Shown here one piece after another: positions 61,699 to 64,000 of a stretch of DNA of 64,000 nucleotides. The stretch spans positions 1,130,147 to 1,194,146 of the forward strand of contig NZ_CP054011.1 in the NCBI RefSeq assembly GCF_013267595.1. The letters are read 5' to 3'. Each line of letters starts with the position of its first letter. Position 1 is the stretch's first letter. The position numbers and the translations under genes are program-made. This stretch comes from Prevotella melaninogenica. GTDB lineage: Bacteria; Bacteroidota; Bacteroidia; Bacteroidales; Bacteroidaceae. A model generated the notes under the pieces. The model had not been told where the DNA came from, ran no database searches, and saw nothing but the letters and a program-made list of their open reading frames with translations.

Positions 61699-63156
61699 TT
61701 AGTTTTCCTTCCAGAAAGCTGGGGAAAAGAGTACTAAGACCGTAAAAAGTTCCAAACGACCTACGAGCATGAGGAAGGAACAAATCCACTTTGCCAAGTC
61801 TGGTAGCTGTGCCCAAGACATTGTAGGACCAATTTCCATACCCAAAGTAGGGCCAACATTACCTAAAGAACTCAACGTAATCGTGATAGCATTCGTGTTA
61901 TCAATACCAACCGCGATCATCGTAAAGGCACAGAAGAGTGTCAAAATAAGATAAAGTCCGATGAAACCTAAAAGTGTTACACGCTTTGACTGTGGTATAT
62001 TCACTCCATCAACCTTCATTGGTAAGACAGCATTAGGGTGGAGTATCTGACGGAACTCATTGCGCACCACCTTTAATAACATCACACCACGAATACTCTT
62101 GATACCACCACTGGTAGAACCAGAACAGCCGCCAAAGAACATACATGCAGCCAAGACAACCCATGTTACATGAGGCCACTTGGCAGCATCATCGCTGAAA
62201 AGTCCTGTCGTTGTTATAAAGGAAACAACTTGGAAGAGCGCACTACGGAAGGCATGCTCTATCTCATAATGATTGCGATAAACAAGTTCAAAGGAGATAA
62301 AAATAGTAAACGAGAGTACCATTATGGTATAGAAACGGAACTCACTATTCTTTAATAACTTCTTGATATCCAATCCTACCACTGAGGCATACAACAATGT
62401 GAAGTTGACACCAGAAAGGAAGCAGAACAATGCACAGACATATTCTTCCGCTGGAGAGTGAAAGGTTGCTATAGAACCGCTCTCTGTTGAGAATCCACCC
62501 GTTGCCGTACTGGTCATGGAATAATTGAAAGCATCAAACCATCCCATACCACAGACCTTATAAGAAAGGATACAAGAAATGGTAAGCACTAAATAAACCA
62601 CCCATATCCACTTAGCGCTTGTACTTAGTCGTGGGTGTAACTTACTCTTTATAGGACCTGTTGCCTCAGCCGCAAAGACTTTTACCGAGCCGCCCACCAT
62701 AGAAGGAAGGATGGCTATGGTAAAGAATACAATACCTAAGCCACCAATCCATTGTGTTAGCGAACGCCAGAAAAGAATACCTTTAGGCAGATGTTCTGGA
62801 TAGTCTATAATTGTAGCACCAGTTGTAGTAAAACCTGACATTGCTTCGAAAAAAGCATCAGTAAAACTCCCTATATAGCCACCAATCATAAAAGGAAGTG
62901 TTCCAAAAACCGTAAAGAGTATCCAAGATATCGTTACTACAAAATAAGCATCACGCCGTCCCAAAAGATTGTCTGCATTCCGACCTAACAATCGAAAGGC
63001 TGTTCCAGCAACTATTGTGATAAGAATACTCCAGACAAGGGGCATTATATCAATGCTATGATAAAATAATGCGACAAATAGACTACTGAGCATCAGTACG
63101 CCTTCTATCCATAACAAGGAACCAAGAATCTTGGAAATGAGTTTCAGATTGAGCAT
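61699..63156 (-). CDS. trkH: TrkH-family potassium uptake protein
   Basis: A 485-residue inner-membrane K+ channel-like subunit with about 10 hydrophobic helices and repeated pore loops (SGFTTTGAT, TSTATGGFST, SFITTTGLFSD, SSLGNVGPT). The last segment ends in SPAFWKEN. It lies two bases after the trkA stop, so trkA-trkH are one operon. Confidence 0.94.
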   Translation of the reverse strand: MLNLKLISKILGSLLWIEGVLMLSSLFVALFYHSIDIMPLVWSILITIVAGTAFRLLGRNADNLLGRRDAYFVVTISWILFTVFGTLPFMIGGYIGSFTDAFFEAMSGFTTTGATIIDYPEHLPKGILFWRSLTQWIGGLGIVFFTIAILPSMVGGSVKVFAAEATGPIKSKLHPRLSTSAKWIWVVYLVLTISCILSYKVCGMGWFDAFNYSMTSTATGGFSTESGSIATFHSPAEEYVCALFCFLSGVNFTLLYASVVGLDIKKLLKNSEFRFYTIMVLSFTIFISFELVYRNHYEIEHAFRSALFQVVSFITTTGLFSDDAAKWPHVTWVVLAACMFFGGCSGSTSGGIKSIRGVMLLKVVRNEFRQILHPNAVLPMKVDGVNIPQSKRVTLLGFIGLYLILTLFCAFTMIAVGIDNTNAITITLSSLGNVGPTLGMEIGPTMSWAQLPDLAKWICSFLMLVGRLELFTVLVLFSPAFWKEN

Positions 63157-63158
63157 AG

Positions 63159-64000
63159 TTAAATAAACAATTTCTCCACCTTTTTCATATCAACATTATA
63201 ACAGAAGACAACAACGGAGTCGCCAGCTTCAATCAGTGTATTACCAGAAACGAGCATACCTTCTCCATTCCTTACAAGTCCTCCAATAGTCATTCCTTTC
63301 GGAAGGTTTAGTTCTCTTACAACCTTTCTCGTAATCTTTGAATCAAGACTTGGCACAAACTCTGCCACATCAGAATTAATAGACATAAGAAACTTCACAT
63401 TTGCTACATTTGCATCCAGCATCATCTGATAGATATGACTGGCAGCAAGAGCCTTCTTATTGATAATCGTACCAATGTCAAGTCCATCAGCTGTATTCAC
63501 GTAATCAAAGTTCTCTACCGATGCAACAGTTTTGCGAACACCCAGTCGCTTAGCAGTCAGACAAGCCAAAATATTTGTTTCAGCATTAGAGGTCAAAGCC
63601 ACAAAGGCTTGTGTATGACGAATACCTTCTTCTTGCAACAATCCAATATCACGTCCATCACCATTAATGACCAATCTATCTTCGCTAAAGGCATCGTTCA
63701 GAACCTCACAACGAGCAGGGTTCAACTCGATAATCTTCGCATTCATATATTCAGGCAGCATCTTTACGGCACGTGCAGCAGTCTTACCACCGCCCATAAA
63801 GATAACATTCTGTACATCAACATATTGTTCCTTACCGACAATCTTACGAATATACGGAATATACTGCTTTGTGGTCATAAAATAAGCCAAGTCATATAAC
63901 TGCAAGGTATCATTACCACCAGGGATAATTGTCTCATCATTACGCTTGATAGCAACGACATGATAAGGATCATCTGGTCCACAGATATCCTTCAAAGGTC
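63159..64000 (-). CDS. trkA: TrkA potassium transporter subunit (partial)
   Basis: The C-terminal ~280 residues of the cytoplasmic NAD-binding regulator of TrkH; the 5' part is outside the window and the frame is open at the edge. Seen: the end of an RCK_C domain (IIPGGNDTLQLYDLAYF), a second RCK_N Rossmann fold (NVIFMGGGKTAARAVKML, VINGDGRDIGLLQEEGI) and the final RCK_C (VRNGEGMLVSGNTLIEAGDSVVVF). Full-length TrkA has about 450 residues. Two bases separate it from trkH. Confidence 0.94.
   Translation of the reverse strand, partial: PLKDICGPDDPYHVVAIKRNDETIIPGGNDTLQLYDLAYFMTTKQYIPYIRKIVGKEQYVDVQNVIFMGGGKTAARAVKMLPEYMNAKIIELNPARCEVLNDAFSEDRLVINGDGRDIGLLQEEGIRHTQAFVALTSNAETNILACLTAKRLGVRKTVASVENFDYVNTADGLDIGTIINKKALAASHIYQMMLDANVANVKFLMSINSDVAEFVPSLDSKITRKVVRELNLPKGMTIGGLVRNGEGMLVSGNTLIEAGDSVVVFCYNVDMKKVEKLFI

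Noticed and set aside
1..64000. CRISPR arrays, rRNA or tRNA genes
   Set aside because: No regularly spaced identical repeats of 24-40 bases with unique spacers and no cloverleaf-like sequence were noticed. The tandem repeats found have only two units.

Overview
The window looks like a chromosome segment from a Prevotella-type member of the Bacteroidales. The signs are -7 boxes of the TAnnTTTG type, a T9SS Sov/SprA translocon, Bacteroidetes-only families (DUF3822, DUF4840, DUF6078, fimbrillin-like lipoproteins), meso-DAP dehydrogenase, GH29 fucosidase, IS elements of Bacteroidetes type and very little Shine-Dalgarno sequence. The species cannot be fixed from this alone. No rRNA, tRNA or CRISPR array was seen.

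Layout. 1-11.6 kb is mostly core: dnaG, a TPR protein and cls, then a fimbrillin-like lipoprotein, rsmD and a DUF3822 protein, and lrgA/lrgB. 11.86-19.8 kb is an insertion-sequence graveyard. It holds an IS66 element, a frameshifted and truncated lanM, a decayed ISL3/ISAon1 transposase, an intact IS982 with terminal inverted repeats and a 6-bp target duplication, an outer-membrane receptor cut off by an IS630, and an orphan C-terminal fragment. 20.1-24.7 kb is an electron-transfer unit (etfB, etfA, acyl-CoA dehydrogenase) interrupted by a DUF559 endonuclease gene that sits between two inverted GC-rich palindromic repeats. 24.9-31.7 kb carries a secreted I9-like inhibitor, a lipoprotein, mscS, dacB, a PH-domain protein, ddh and ruvA. 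31.85-39.4 kb is the giant sov/sprA gene, followed by an IS4-type element. 41-57.5 kb is an accessory stretch rich in likely defence or toxin genes. It has a PARIS-like ATPase + DUF4435/TOPRIM pair, an AAA_13 ATPase with a CxxC hook, two different Fic proteins with a small ORF between them, a VapE/VirE-type ATPase + DUF6078 cassette, a PD-(D/E)XK nuclease and a RipA-like membrane protein, with cysK and a fucosidase set between them. 57.5-64 kb returns to core: dnaK, a secreted protein, a DUF4840 lipoprotein, trkH and a partial trkA.

The most unusual signals lie in the repeats. (1) Eight GC-rich palindromic repeats occur as four head-to-head inverted pairs, and one pair encloses only a DUF559 (Vsr-like) nuclease. 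This suggests a nuclease-linked REP-like element in the manner of RAYT/REP. (2) Four copies of an 82-84 bp element have TTGCTGTCA/TGACAGCAA ends. Two of them, in inverted orientation, bracket the VapE-DUF6078 cassette. (3) A 164-bp element has the same ends as the IS66 element (a MITE). (4) A 22-bp-period array of three palindromic 17-mers lies behind the adhesin gene. Other points are a canonical T TTT TTA frameshift heptamer in the IS630 transposase, a class III Fic protein with an N-terminal BRO-N-like domain, and a promoter placed so that dnaG mRNA would be leaderless.

Everything here was read by eye. Family names come from recognised motifs and remembered families, not from searches.
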